Shown here piece by piece: positions 29,446-39,310 of a stretch of DNA of 64,000 bases (positions are counted from its first letter, which is position 1; each line of letters opens with the position of its first letter). The notes under the pieces were generated by a model, which was not told the DNA's origin, made no database searches, and saw only the letters and a list, made by a program, of their open reading frames with translations. The stretch covers positions 1-64,000 of the forward strand of contig NZ_MUKP01000009.1 in assembly GCF_002081715.1 (NCBI RefSeq), read 5' to 3'. This DNA comes from Nocardia donostiensis (GTDB taxonomy: Bacteria > Actinomycetota > Actinomycetes > Mycobacteriales > Mycobacteriaceae). Made by a program: the position numbers and the translations under genes.

Positions 29446-30015
29446 GTGCGTAAGTGGAGCCGGAAGAACTCACTGAGCGGTTTCAAGTTGCGGTCGGAGA
29501 TGGACGCGCAGGAAGCCGACGTCCTGCGGTCGCTGGTGGGCGCGGTCTCGGGACTCCTGTCCGACCGCGCCGATTCCGCCCCGACCGATGATCTGGCTGC
29601 GCTGACCGGATTGCGCACCGGTAACACCGCCCCGCCGGATGATCCCCGGCTGCGCAGACTGCTCCCGGATTTCCACCGCAAGGAATCCGGTTCCCCCGAC
29701 GCCGAACGCGCCGACCTGAACAGCGCCCTGCGCGCCCTGCACGAACCGGAGATCATCGACGCGAAACTGGCCGCGGGCGCGGTGGTGCTCGACACGGTCC
29801 CCGCGGGCGGTGGCCGCATCATCCTCACCCAGGAGCAGGCCGAATCCTGGCTGACCGCGCTCACCGATGTGCGGTTGACGTTGGGTGCGGTGCTCGGCAT
29901 CGACGCCGACACCCCCGACCACCTCGACCCCGACGATCCGCGCGCCCCGCATCTGGATGTCTACCACTGGCTGACCTGGATGCAGGACTCCCTGTTGCAG
30001 GCGCTGGCCCCATGA
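29446..30015 (+). CDS. DUF2017 family protein
   Basis: A 189-residue helical protein corresponding to Rv1332. The GTG at 29446 gives VRKWSRKNSLSGFKLRSEMD, matching the family opening; it begins 22 nt after clpS. Conserved features are the E-x-D-V-L-R-S-L helix near 25 and the C-terminal YHWLTWMQDSLLQAL. Function is unknown. The constant place behind clpS in actinobacteria suggests a link to proteolysis. The stop codon overlaps the next start by 4 nt. Confidence 0.85.
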   Translation: MRKWSRKNSLSGFKLRSEMDAQEADVLRSLVGAVSGLLSDRADSAPTDDLAALTGLRTGNTAPPDDPRLRRLLPDFHRKESGSPDAERADLNSALRALHEPEIIDAKLAAGAVVLDTVPAGGGRIILTQEQAESWLTALTDVRLTLGAVLGIDADTPDHLDPDDPRAPHLDVYHWLTWMQDSLLQALAP

Positions 30016-31076
30016 CCTTCATCGACGCGGGCCCCCGTAACGCGCTGACCGACGTCCCCGGCGTCCTGGTCGGACACCATCACGTCCTGGACTCCGACGC
30101 CACGCTGGGTTCCGGCGCGGCAACCGGGTGCACGGTGGTACGGGTGTCCGGCGGCGCGGTTGCCGCCGTGGATGTGCGCGGCGGCGGCCCCGGCACCAGG
30201 GAAACCGATCTGCTCGACCCGGCCAACACGGTGCGCCGCGCGAACGCGATCCTGCTCGCCGGGGGCAGCGCCTACGGTCTGGCTGCGGCCGACGGGGTGA
30301 TGCGCTGGCTGGAGGAACACGGCGAAGGAATCCCCATGGACCCCGCCGACCCCGGCCGGGTGGTGCCGATCGTGCCCGGCGCGGTGATCTTCGACCTGCC
30401 TGTCGGCGACTGGAGTATCCGGCCGAACGCCGAGTTCGGGTACCGGGCCGCCGCGTCCGCGGCAGTCGAGTTCGCCCGCGGCACCGTGGGTGCGGGCGTG
30501 GGCGCACGCGCCGGTTCCCTCAAGGGCGGTATCGGTTCGGCGAGCGTGGTCGTATCCGACGGTCCCGCGGCGGGCGCAACGGTGGCGGCGCTGATCGTGG
30601 CCAACCCGGTCGGCTCGGTCTTCGACCCCCGCACCGGCCTGCCCTGGGGCGTGGGTACCGACGGCCCCGCACCGTTCGGCCTGCGCCCGGCCACCCCCGA
30701 ACAGTTGGCGGCCGCGAACGCGCTCCCGGTGAAGGGCACCGCCCTCAACACCACCATCGGCGTCGTCGCCACCGACGCACCGTTGAACACGGTCGCCTGT
30801 CGCCGCCTGGCCACCACCGCCCACGACGGTCTGGCCCGAGCCGTCCGCCCCGCCCATTCCCCCCTGGACGGCGACACCCTGTTCGCCCTGGCCACCGGCA
30901 CCGCGACCCTTCCGAAACTCGACCCGACACCCCCGGCCTTCCCACCGGAGATCCTCATCCTGGACCAGCTGTGCACGGCCGCCGCGGTCTGCGTGGAACG
31001 CGCCGTCGTCGACGCCGTCACCTCCGCCACCTCGGTCGCGGGCATCCCCGCCTACCATGACCTCTTCCCGGCCTGA
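30012..31076 (+). CDS. P1-family (DmpA/BapA-type) aminopeptidase
   Basis: A 354-residue self-processing N-terminal nucleophile hydrolase. It has the family motifs TDVPGVLVGH, GCTVV, GGSAYGL and, before the cleavage point, ALNTTIGVVATD. Autocleavage in front of the Thr/Ser of that motif creates the nucleophile. Substrates of the family are N-terminal D- or L-amino acids and beta-peptides. Corresponds to Rv1333. Translationally coupled to the DUF2017 gene by an ATGA overlap. Confidence 0.92.
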   Translation: MTFIDAGPRNALTDVPGVLVGHHHVLDSDATLGSGAATGCTVVRVSGGAVAAVDVRGGGPGTRETDLLDPANTVRRANAILLAGGSAYGLAAADGVMRWLEEHGEGIPMDPADPGRVVPIVPGAVIFDLPVGDWSIRPNAEFGYRAAASAAVEFARGTVGAGVGARAGSLKGGIGSASVVVSDGPAAGATVAALIVANPVGSVFDPRTGLPWGVGTDGPAPFGLRPATPEQLAAANALPVKGTALNTTIGVVATDAPLNTVACRRLATTAHDGLARAVRPAHSPLDGDTLFALATGTATLPKLDPTPPAFPPEILILDQLCTAAAVCVERAVVDAVTSATSVAGIPAYHDLFPA

Positions 31077-31120
31077 GCCGGGCGCACGAATACGGGCGCG
31101 GTCACGATCGGTGCGACGAC

Positions 31121-31470
31121 GGCCGCGATGGCACGATCCAGCGCAGCGGCGCCATCCCTGCACGATCAGCGGAGCAGGAGACGCCGACGCCTGTTGGGGA
31201 GCTGACGACGAAGCCCGCGAGCGGCCGAGTAGATGGGCGCTGGTGACGTAATCGAAGACGGCGCCGCTGTGATCAGTGCGGCGGGATCAGCGCCGCGATG
31301 TTGCTGCGGCGGCGAGGTACTTGCACGGTTATCGGAGCAGACGCTGTCGGCGCGCTCGGCCTGTGGGGAGAACTGCCAACGAAGCCCGCGAATGGCCGAA
31401 CAGGTGGGCGCTGGTGGCGTAGTGAAGGCGGGTCGGCGGGACCGGCTGTCGGTCTGCCATCAGCGCCGAC
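31121..31470 (+). repeat. Imperfect tandem duplication of a non-coding unit (about 170 nt x 2)
   Basis: Unit A runs about 31121-31290 and unit B about 31291-31470. Shared blocks in the same order: CCGCGATG, GCACG..TATCGGAGCAG or ATCAGCGGAGCAG, TGTTGGGGAG/TGTGGGGAG, ACGAAGCCCGCGA, GGCCGA, TGGGCGCTGGTG and ATCAGCGCC. Divergence is substantial, so the duplication is old. No frame is conserved between the units. The rest of 31077-31608, between the peptidase and mec, shows nothing further. Confidence 0.7.
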
Positions 31471-31608
31471 TCCGACCTGCCGCACGAGCCGGCTCAGCTG
31501 CTGGTCCGGAGCCAGATTCCGGCGGCCAGGAATAGCCGCATACCCTGGCTGGTTGTCAGGCTGTGACGGGCCGACGACAGGCCGGATGTTTTGCGAAAGG
31601 GTTCGATT

Positions 31609-32031
31609 GTGCTCGTGATCAGGGCCGACCTCGTCGAGGCAATGGTGGCGCATGCTCGCGCCGACCACCCGGACGAGGCGTGCGGGGTCATTGCCGGGCC
31701 GGAGGGCTCGGATCGTCCGGAACGGTTCATCGCGATGGTCAACGCCGAGCGTTCACCCACCTTCTACCGTTTCGACTCCGCAGAGCAGTTGCGGGTGTGG
31801 CGTGAGATGGAAGCCGCCGACGAGGAGCCGGTGGTGATCTACCATTCGCACACCGCGACCGAGGCCTACCCGAGTCGCACCGATATCGCCTACGCCGCCG
31901 AACCGTTCGCACACTATGTGCTGATCTCCACGCGCGACCCCGAGCAGCACGAACTGCGCAGCTATCGGATCGTCGACGGCGAGGTCACCGAGGAGCCCGT
32001 CGAGATCGTCGCGGCCTACGAAACAGTCTGA
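31609..32031 (+). CDS. mec: Mec, zinc protease of the CysO sulfur-carrier pathway (JAMM)
   Basis: A 140-residue JAMM/MPN+ metalloprotease. It releases cysteine from the CysO-cysteine adduct. The zinc and catalytic set is complete: Glu23, then His79-x-His81, Ser89 and Asp92 in HSHTATEAYPSRTD. The GTG at 31609 with AAAGGG upstream is favoured; a TTG at 31591 is in frame. Corresponds to Rv1334, and the order mec-cysO-cysM is preserved. Confidence 0.95.
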   Translation: MLVIRADLVEAMVAHARADHPDEACGVIAGPEGSDRPERFIAMVNAERSPTFYRFDSAEQLRVWREMEAADEEPVVIYHSHTATEAYPSRTDIAYAAEPFAHYVLISTRDPEQHELRSYRIVDGEVTEEPVEIVAAYETV

Positions 32032-32066
32032 TTCCCACCGTTTTTCGTCACCATCGAGGAGTTCTC

Positions 32067-33324
<1,258 letters not shown>

Positions 33325-33392
33325 GCGCGCCGGTACCCTCGAAAGTCAGCGCGAACAGCTGCCGACCTTCGCGCCCCGAGGAGGAGATTGCG

Positions 33393-34112
33393 GTGACCGG
33401 CGACACCGGACTCGGCGCCTCGTTCGATCCCGATCGGATCGCGGCGCTGCGCAAACAAACCAATCCGGCGCGACCGGGTGCGAGCGCTCCTGCACCGGGC
33501 AAGTTCTCCGGCGCGCGGCAACTGTGGACGCGGGCGGCCGTGCTGGTCACCGGTTTCGTGGCGCTGCTGTATGTGATCGAAGTGCTGGACACGATCAACG
33601 ACAGCCGCTTCGAGCAGGCCGGTATCGAACCGCGTCAGGTCGACGGGCTGTCCGGGATCTTGTTCGCCCCGATGCTGCACGGCCCCTGGGACCATCTGAT
33701 CGGCAATACGCTCCCGGTGCTGGTGCTCGGTTTCCTCGCGCTCGTCTCCGGCCTCTGGCGGGGCGTGGCGGCGACCGCGATCATCTGGGTGATCGCCGGC
33801 GCGGGCACCTGGCTCACCGGCGCATCCGGCACCGTTCATATCGGCGCGTCCTCGTTGATCTTCGGCTGGCTCACCTACCTGATCTCGCGCGGTTGGTTCG
33901 CCCGCCACCCCTGGCAGATCGTGCTCGGCCTGATCGTGTTCGCCCTATACGGGTCGCTGCTGTGGGGTGTGCTGCCCGGTCAGCCCGGAATCTCCTGGCA
34001 GGGGCATCTTTTCGGCGCGTTGGGTGGACTGGTGGCCGGCTGGGTACTCTCTGGTGATGAACGTCGACACCGTCGCCAGGCGCACGCCGGCGCCCTACCG
34101 TCACCGCGGTGA
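33393..34112 (+). CDS. Rhomboid-family intramembrane serine protease
   Basis: A 239-residue membrane protein with six predicted helices. The catalytic Ser153 lies in GASS (151-154) and the His205 in WQGHLFG; the N-terminal HLIGN (101-105) supplies the conserved His and Asn of the oxyanion region. GGAGGAG precedes the GTG start. Corresponds to Rv1337. In M. tuberculosis murI follows; here the next gene is the MBL phosphodiesterase. Confidence 0.93.
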   Translation: MTGDTGLGASFDPDRIAALRKQTNPARPGASAPAPGKFSGARQLWTRAAVLVTGFVALLYVIEVLDTINDSRFEQAGIEPRQVDGLSGILFAPMLHGPWDHLIGNTLPVLVLGFLALVSGLWRGVAATAIIWVIAGAGTWLTGASGTVHIGASSLIFGWLTYLISRGWFARHPWQIVLGLIVFALYGSLLWGVLPGQPGISWQGHLFGALGGLVAGWVLSGDERRHRRQAHAGALPSPR

Positions 34113-34183
34113 CGTCACGGGCGCGGCCCGGTTTTTCGGGGGATGAGGTTTTGAGCGAGAAAACGTCGTGGCAGCATGGGAGG

Positions 34184-34948
34184 ATGCGCCTTACCGTCCT
34201 CGGGTGCTCGGGCAGTGTGTCCGGCCCGGACTCCCCAGCGTCGGGGTATCTGCTCACCGGCCCGGATATGTCCCCGGTGGTCATCGATTTCGGACCCGGA
34301 GTTCTCGGCGCGCTGCAGCGTTACGCCGACCCCGGTGAGGTGTCGGTCTTCCTCACGCATCTGCATGCCGACCACTGCTTGGACCTGCCGGGCCTGCTCG
34401 TCTGGCGGCGCTACCACCCGACACCGCCGGTCGGCCGGGCCATCGTGCGCGGCCCCGCCGACACCGCGCTGCGCATCGGCAATGCTTCCGCCGAAATCGG
34501 CGGCGAATGCGACGACTGGTCCGATGTCATCGATATGCGCCCGTGGACCGAAGCCGAGGCTGTCGAGTTCGGCCCCGGCCACACCGTCACCGCGCGCCGC
34601 ATGTTCCATCCGCCCGAGTCCTACGGTTTGCGCCTGGTCACCGCCGCCGGGCGTACCTTCGTCTACACCGGCGACACCGCGCTCTGCCCGGCCGTGCAAG
34701 AGTTGGCGTCCGGCGCCGACATACTGATGGCCGAGGCGTCGTGGACCCACGATCCGGGCAATCGCCCTCCCGGCGTTCATCTTTCGGGTACCGAAGCGGG
34801 CCGGATCGCCGCCGAAGCGGGCGTCGGGGAACTGCTGCTCACCCATATCCCGCCGTGGACGTCCCGCGAAGACGTCATCGCCGAAGCGAAGGCCGAATTC
34901 ACCGGCCCCGTGCACGCCGTGGCCCCGGGCGAGACATTCGATCTCTGA
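34184..34948 (+). CDS. Metallo-beta-lactamase-fold phosphodiesterase (Rv1339-like)
   Basis: A 254-residue MBL-fold hydrolase with the metal motif HLHADH (59-64), a second motif at YTGDT and a third at LLTHIPPW. Rv1339 and relatives hydrolyse cyclic nucleotides such as cAMP, so a signalling role is likely. The start at ATG 34184 gives [11 protein letters not shown], the usual first strand; a TTG at 34151 or upstream codons are open but less family-like. Confidence 0.92.
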   Translation: MRLTVLGCSGSVSGPDSPASGYLLTGPDMSPVVIDFGPGVLGALQRYADPGEVSVFLTHLHADHCLDLPGLLVWRRYHPTPPVGRAIVRGPADTALRIGNASAEIGGECDDWSDVIDMRPWTEAEAVEFGPGHTVTARRMFHPPESYGLRLVTAAGRTFVYTGDTALCPAVQELASGADILMAEASWTHDPGNRPPGVHLSGTEAGRIAAEAGVGELLLTHIPPWTSREDVIAEAKAEFTGPVHAVAPGETFDL

Positions 34949-35000
34949 CACCGCCAACCCCCTCGGTAACGGTTACGGGAACCCCACTACGCTGAGCCCC

Positions 35001-35774
35001 GTGTCGAGACGAGCCGATGGCAGGGCGGACGACGAGCTCCGCGAGGTACGGATCACCCGGGGGTTCACCACGCACCCAGCCGGTTCGGTGCTGGTGGAGT
35101 TCGGCCAGACGCGGGTGATGTGCACCGCCAGCGTCACCGAAGGTGTGCCGCCGTGGCGGCGTGACTCCGGGCTCGGCTGGCTCACCGCCGAGTACGCGAT
35201 GCTGCCCGCCGCCACCCACACCCGCAGCGGCCGCGAATCCGTCAAAGGCAAGGTCGGCGGACGTACCCAGGAGATCAGCCGTCTGGTCGGCCGCTCCCTG
35301 CGCGCCTGTATCGATCTGGCGGCCATCGGCGAGAACACCATCGCCATCGACTGTGACGTGCTGCAAGCCGACGGTGGCACCCGCACCGCCGCCATCACCG
35401 GCGCCTACGTTGCCCTCGCCGACGCCGTCACCTATCTCGGCGCGGCGGGCGGCCTCACCGACCCGCAGCCCATCTCTTGTGCGATTGCCGCGGTCAGTGT
35501 CGGCGTCGTCGACGGCCGGGTGCGTCTGGACCTGCCGTATGAGGAGGATTCGCGCGCCGAGGTCGATATGAACGTCGTCGCCACCGACACCGGCACTCTG
35601 GTGGAGATCCAGGGCACCGGCGAAGGAGCCACCTTCCCCCGCTCCACCCTGGACAAACTGCTCGACGCCGCCCTGGCTGGTTGTGAACAGCTGTTCGTGG
35701 TGCAGCGGGAAGCCCTGGCCCTGCCGTACCCGGGTGTGCTGCCGGAACCGGCCGATACCGCGAAGAAGAAGTAA
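35001..35774 (+). CDS. rph: Ribonuclease PH
   Basis: A 257-residue phosphorolytic 3'-to-5' exoribonuclease that trims tRNA 3' ends. Typical motifs: the N-terminal [73 protein letters not shown] and [18 protein letters not shown] start. Corresponds to Rv1340. The stop overlaps the rdgB start by one base. Confidence 0.97.
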   Translation: MSRRADGRADDELREVRITRGFTTHPAGSVLVEFGQTRVMCTASVTEGVPPWRRDSGLGWLTAEYAMLPAATHTRSGRESVKGKVGGRTQEISRLVGRSLRACIDLAAIGENTIAIDCDVLQADGGTRTAAITGAYVALADAVTYLGAAGGLTDPQPISCAIAAVSVGVVDGRVRLDLPYEEDSRAEVDMNVVATDTGTLVEIQGTGEGATFPRSTLDKLLDAALAGCEQLFVVQREALALPYPGVLPEPADTAKKK

Positions 35775-36382
35775 TGAGTCGCCGCGTCCTGGTCGCCAGC
35801 CGCAACGCGAAGAAACTGAACGAACTGCGCCGCATCCTCGCCGAAGCCGGGGTGGCGGGTGTGCAGATCGTCGGCCTCGACGATGTGCCCGAATACCCCG
35901 AAGCGCCCGAAACCGGGGCGACGTTCGAGGAGAACGCGCTCGCCAAAGCCCGCGATGGCGCCGCCGCCACCGGATTGCCGTGCGTGGCAGACGATTCCGG
36001 TATCGAAGTGGATGCGCTGAACGGTATGCCCGGGGTACTGTCCGCCCGCTGGGCCGGTACACACGGCGACGACACCGCCAACAACGAACTGCTGTTGGCG
36101 CAGCTGAACGACGTCCCGGACGAGCGTCGCGGCGCGCGGTTCGTCTCGGTCTGCGCCCTGGTGGTGCCCGGCGGTGCCGAGACCGTGGTGCGCGGCGAGT
36201 GGAACGGCACCATCGGACACGCCCCGCTCGGTGACGGCGGCTTCGGCTACGACCCCCTGTTCCGTCCCGATGGCGGGCAGACGAGCGCGGCGCAACTCAC
36301 ACCTGCGGAGAAGGACGCCGTCTCGCACCGCAAACGCGCCCTGATGCAGTTGCTACCGGCGCTGACAGCGCTCGACGGCTGA
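35774..36382 (+). CDS. rdgB: Non-canonical purine NTP pyrophosphatase (RdgB/HAM1)
   Basis: A 202-residue enzyme that hydrolyses dITP, ITP and XTP to keep deaminated purines out of nucleic acids. Family motifs: VASRNAKKLNELRRIL at the N terminus, ATFEENALAKA, ADDSGIEVDALNGMPGVLSARWAG, GDGGFGYDPLFRPDG and SHRKRAL. TAATG overlap with rph gives coupled translation. Corresponds to Rv1341. Confidence 0.97.
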   Translation: MSRRVLVASRNAKKLNELRRILAEAGVAGVQIVGLDDVPEYPEAPETGATFEENALAKARDGAAATGLPCVADDSGIEVDALNGMPGVLSARWAGTHGDDTANNELLLAQLNDVPDERRGARFVSVCALVVPGGAETVVRGEWNGTIGHAPLGDGGFGYDPLFRPDGGQTSAAQLTPAEKDAVSHRKRALMQLLPALTALDG

Positions 36383-36743
36383 GCGTCACAGCGCGTGCTG
36401 CGGCGGCCTGCGGGTCGGCATCCATCTCCGCGCTCGGCTTCTCCAGCCCCTGAGCGCATGCTCGCACCGACATCAGCACAGCATCTGGCTGTGTCGGTGA
36501 TGTGTTGCAAGAGCTCCATCGGGCAGCCGCGACTCTGGGCCTGGCCGCACAGCACAGTTACCGCGTTTGCTGCACCGGGTGATTCGCCAGGAGTGCGGGC
36601 CCATCATTTCCGTTCAGCGTGCCGACCAGTTGCGACTGCTTCGGTTCAGCGCAGCATCGAGGATGTGACCAGCTCGGGGCAACCGGCGGAGGCCACGGCC
36701 GATCGGACGGACTACGCCCGGCCGCGCCCATTAGGCTGGTTCG
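36383..36743. other. 361-nt intergenic region after rdgB
   Basis: No convincing gene. A short leftward frame (about 36300-36480, around 60 codons) has some Ala/Glu-rich coding look but overlaps the end of rdgB and lacks a ribosome-binding site. Small hairpins occur near 36470-36505 (CAGCATCTGGCTGTG), of unclear meaning. Confidence 0.4.
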
Positions 36744-37094
36744 GTGCCGCTCGTGGAAGTCACCTATGCGCCGGTCGTCACCGAATCGGTGTTGCGCGAA
36801 CTCGGTGCGGTGTTGCCGCATCTGGTGTCCGAGGCCGTGGAATGCCCAGAGGAACCGTATGACGGTGACCTGCAACCGGGCGATGTGGAGATCCGGTTCC
36901 GGCAGCTCGGTCCGTTGGATCGCTGCGGTTTGGACGTTGTGATCGAGGTGCGGTCCAAATGGACCGAGAGCCGGGAAACCAACCGTCAAGAGCGAGTGGA
37001 CACCCTGCACCAGGCGATCGAGACAGCGATAGAGCTACGCGACTTCGGCGTCTACCTGACGCTCCCGGTGGCCGCCTGGTCCCAGGGCGACTAA
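36744..37094 (+). CDS. Small tautomerase-like hypothetical protein
   Basis: A 116-residue protein starting GTG. After removal of the initiator Met the N terminus would be Pro (MPLVEVTYAPVVTES), followed by a beta-alpha start reminiscent of the tautomerase superfamily, where Pro-1 is the catalytic base. The rest (EVRSKWTESRETNRQERVDTL) is not familiar. The tautomerase idea is only a structural guess. It converges on the DUF3817 gene with a 4-nt overlap of their 3' ends. Confidence 0.6.
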   Translation: MPLVEVTYAPVVTESVLRELGAVLPHLVSEAVECPEEPYDGDLQPGDVEIRFRQLGPLDRCGLDVVIEVRSKWTESRETNRQERVDTLHQAIETAIELRDFGVYLTLPVAAWSQGD

Positions 37095-37465
37095 ACCGCG
37101 AAGTCGCGTTTGACCTGCTGCGCGTTGCGGTGCTCGACGAAGAACGACAGCAGCGGGATGGTGCCCGCGAGAAGCGTGCCGATGGTGCGGCCGAGCGGCC
37201 AGCGGACCTTCACCGCGAGGTCGGCGGTCAAGATCAGGTAGATGAAGTACACCCAACCGTGAACGACGGCGATCCAGCTCGGGGTGTCCACACCGAAACC
37301 GTATTTGGCGATCATCTCCGCGGTCAGCAGCAGCAGCCACAGACCGGTCGTCCAGGCCAGCGTCCGGTAGCGCAGCAGCGCCCCCGCGATCTTGCGCTGT
37401 TGGGCGGGGGAGTGACCGACACCGGTGGCCGGTGTGGTTTCGGTCGTGTTCTCGCTGGTGGTCAA
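37091..37465 (-). CDS. DUF3817 membrane protein (Rv1342c position)
   Basis: A 124-residue protein with a disordered Thr/Glu-rich N terminus and three membrane helices (about 36-52, 66-84, 98-112); YRTLAWTTGLWLL and VHGWVYFIYL follow the DUF3817 pattern. The start is TTG at 37465 with AAAGGAG 7 nt upstream, and it overlaps the preceding stop (TTGA). Function unknown. It is paralogous to the gene at 8640-9017. Confidence 0.88.
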   Translation of the reverse strand: MTTSENTTETTPATGVGHSPAQQRKIAGALLRYRTLAWTTGLWLLLLTAEMIAKYGFGVDTPSWIAVVHGWVYFIYLILTADLAVKVRWPLGRTIGTLLAGTIPLLSFFVEHRNAQQVKRDFAV

Positions 37466-37995
37466 CCGGCGCTCCTTTCGGTGTCGCGGCGAAGTCCGGC
37501 CGCGCGGACCTGCTCGCCGATATCGTCGGCGTTGAGCTGGGCCAGGTATTTGTTGTATTCGGCGAGCACCGGGTCGGCGTCACGGGCCGCTGTCGGCCGT
37601 TCCGGCAGAATCCCGGCGGGGATTTCGCGCGGGCCGATGGTCTTGGCTGCGCGTCGTTCGGTGAAGGATTTCCAGCCACCACCGGCATGGCTGCGCCCGG
37701 TCGAGTCGGCGGAAGCCGCTACCGTCGCGCGGTCGGTCTCCCGCCCGCTGCTCGGCTGTTCGGTGGTTTCCTCGGCTTCCTGCTCCAGCCGCACGAACCG
37801 GAAGTAGGCGAAAACCGCGAACGCCGCGAACAGCGGCCATTGCAGCGCGTACCCCAGGTTCTGCCCGGTGCCGCTGGCCGAGTCGAACCGCTCCCACTGC
37901 CACCAGCCCAAAGCGAGGCAGGCCGAGGTGGCCACGACCACCAACACGATCAGGGCCGGGCGGTTGTGGGCCGAGCGACGCGGAGAACCGGACAC
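37462..37995 (-). CDS. Membrane protein in the Rv1343c (lprD) position
   Basis: A 177-residue protein with two helices (about 12-30, with GWWQWERFDSASGTGQNLGYALQWP after it, and 47-66) and a long charged cytosolic tail. The helix pair matches the conserved actinobacterial membrane protein upstream of DUF3817 (lprD in M. tuberculosis). The Cys26 near the first helix is not in a proper lipobox, so I would not call it a lipoprotein. The GTG at 37995 was chosen; a GTG at 38004 is also possible. Confidence 0.8.
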   Translation of the reverse strand: MSGSPRRSAHNRPALIVLVVVATSACLALGWWQWERFDSASGTGQNLGYALQWPLFAAFAVFAYFRFVRLEQEAEETTEQPSSGRETDRATVAASADSTGRSHAGGGWKSFTERRAAKTIGPREIPAGILPERPTAARDADPVLAEYNKYLAQLNADDIGEQVRAAGLRRDTERSAG

Positions 37996-38116
37996 GACTA
38001 CCACGGTACCCCGTCTACTACGGCTGCCGTAGGAGCAGGTCGGCGCTGCCGCAGGGGCGGGCCTGCGCGCAGCCCGGCAAGCCCCCATCACCTGCCGGAC
38101 CGCGCGCCGTCCCAGC

Positions 38117-38992
38117 TCAGAGGCGGTAGCTGATCCCGGTCAGCCGCTCCGATTCCTCCCACAGTCGCCGTTGCAGCTCGGTGTTGCGCGACAGCCTGGT
38201 CGACGGCGAGGGACCGACGGGCCCCTGGAACTGGAACAGCCTGGTCGGACCCCAATAGGTTTCCGGGTCGGCGTCGGGTGTGGTCGCCGCGAACAGCGTC
38301 GAATGGGCTGCCTTGGCCGGTGCATGCCCGACCAGGCTGATCACCGGTTTGCTGACCCAGTCCAGCGGGGTTTCGGTCCGGGTGAACAGCTCCGTCGCCG
38401 ACACTCCCGGATGCACCCCGTAGGACCGTTTCGCCGACCCGGCTGCGCTCAGCCGCCGCTGCAGCTCCCGCGCGAACATCAGATTCGACAGCTTCGACTG
38501 CGCATAAGCCAGGTTGCGCTGGTAGCGGCGGTTCTCATAGTTGAGGTCGTCGATCCACAGTTTCGGCGTCTGCTTGTGCGCGATACTGGCCAGCGTCACC
38601 ACCCTGTCACGCATTTTGTCCAGCAGCAGTCCCGTCAACGCGAAATGCCCCAGGTGATTCACCCCGAACTGGGTTTCGTACCCGTCCTTCGTCCGCGAGA
38701 ACGGCACATTCATCAGCCCCGCGTTGTTGATCAGCACATCGAACTCGTCGGCTTTGTCCGCGAACTCACGCACCGATTCCAGATCGGCCAAATCGAGGGC
38801 CGCGACCCGCACATCGCCACCGATCCGGTCCGCCACCTCCTGCCCTTTCGCGGTATTACGGCAGGCCATGACCACTATCGCACCCTTGCCGGCCAGCACC
38901 TTCGTCGTCTCCGCCCCGAGACCGCCATTGGCCCCGGTGACGATGAAGGTGCGTCCGCTCTGGTCGGAAATCTCTCTAGGGTTCCACGCCAT
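38117..38992 (-). CDS. Short-chain dehydrogenase/reductase
   Basis: A 291-residue classical SDR: cofactor motif TGANGGLG (19-26), NNAG (89-92), catalytic Ser136, Tyr163 and Lys167 (YAQSK). The sequence resembles retinol-dehydrogenase-like SDRs common in actinobacteria, and the Arg45 after the second strand suggests NADP. The substrate is unknown. It marks the end of conserved gene order; the accessory region begins beyond it. Confidence 0.93.
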   Translation of the reverse strand: MAWNPREISDQSGRTFIVTGANGGLGAETTKVLAGKGAIVVMACRNTAKGQEVADRIGGDVRVAALDLADLESVREFADKADEFDVLINNAGLMNVPFSRTKDGYETQFGVNHLGHFALTGLLLDKMRDRVVTLASIAHKQTPKLWIDDLNYENRRYQRNLAYAQSKLSNLMFARELQRRLSAAGSAKRSYGVHPGVSATELFTRTETPLDWVSKPVISLVGHAPAKAAHSTLFAATTPDADPETYWGPTRLFQFQGPVGPSPSTRLSRNTELQRRLWEESERLTGISYRL

Positions 38993-39310
38993 GGCTAGAC
39001 CTTACTTCGGAGTAAGTTCTCTGGGAAGGATGTCTCGGACACGAACCCACCGGGCGCACCGGAGACCGGGGCGATATGAACCGCCACCCGGCGCGCCCGC
39101 CATGGCCGATACCGGATGCGCCGCCACAGCAGGGGCCGAAGTGGCGGCGGGCCCGATCTCCGATGCGGACGCCACTCCAACACCTCCAACACCCCAAATC
39201 AGCTGCGGTAATAGGAAATCGGCACCAATCAACCGTTTTCGCAGTGCGCCGCCCAGGATTACGGCAGAATCACTCCACGGCAGGGGTGCCATTCACAAGA
39301 GGGGATCAGC
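38993..39310. other. 318-nt divergent promoter region
   Basis: Lies between the divergent SDR and HTH genes. It has no coding character on either strand. It contains TTACTTCGGAGTAAG (39002-39016), an odd palindrome with 7-bp arms (TTACTTC/GAGTAAG, one mismatch) just upstream of the SDR start, a possible operator. Confidence 0.5.

Noticed and set aside
36297..36479. 60-codon leftward small gene after rdgB
   Set aside because: Overlaps rdgB, no ribosome-binding site, no relative known to me.
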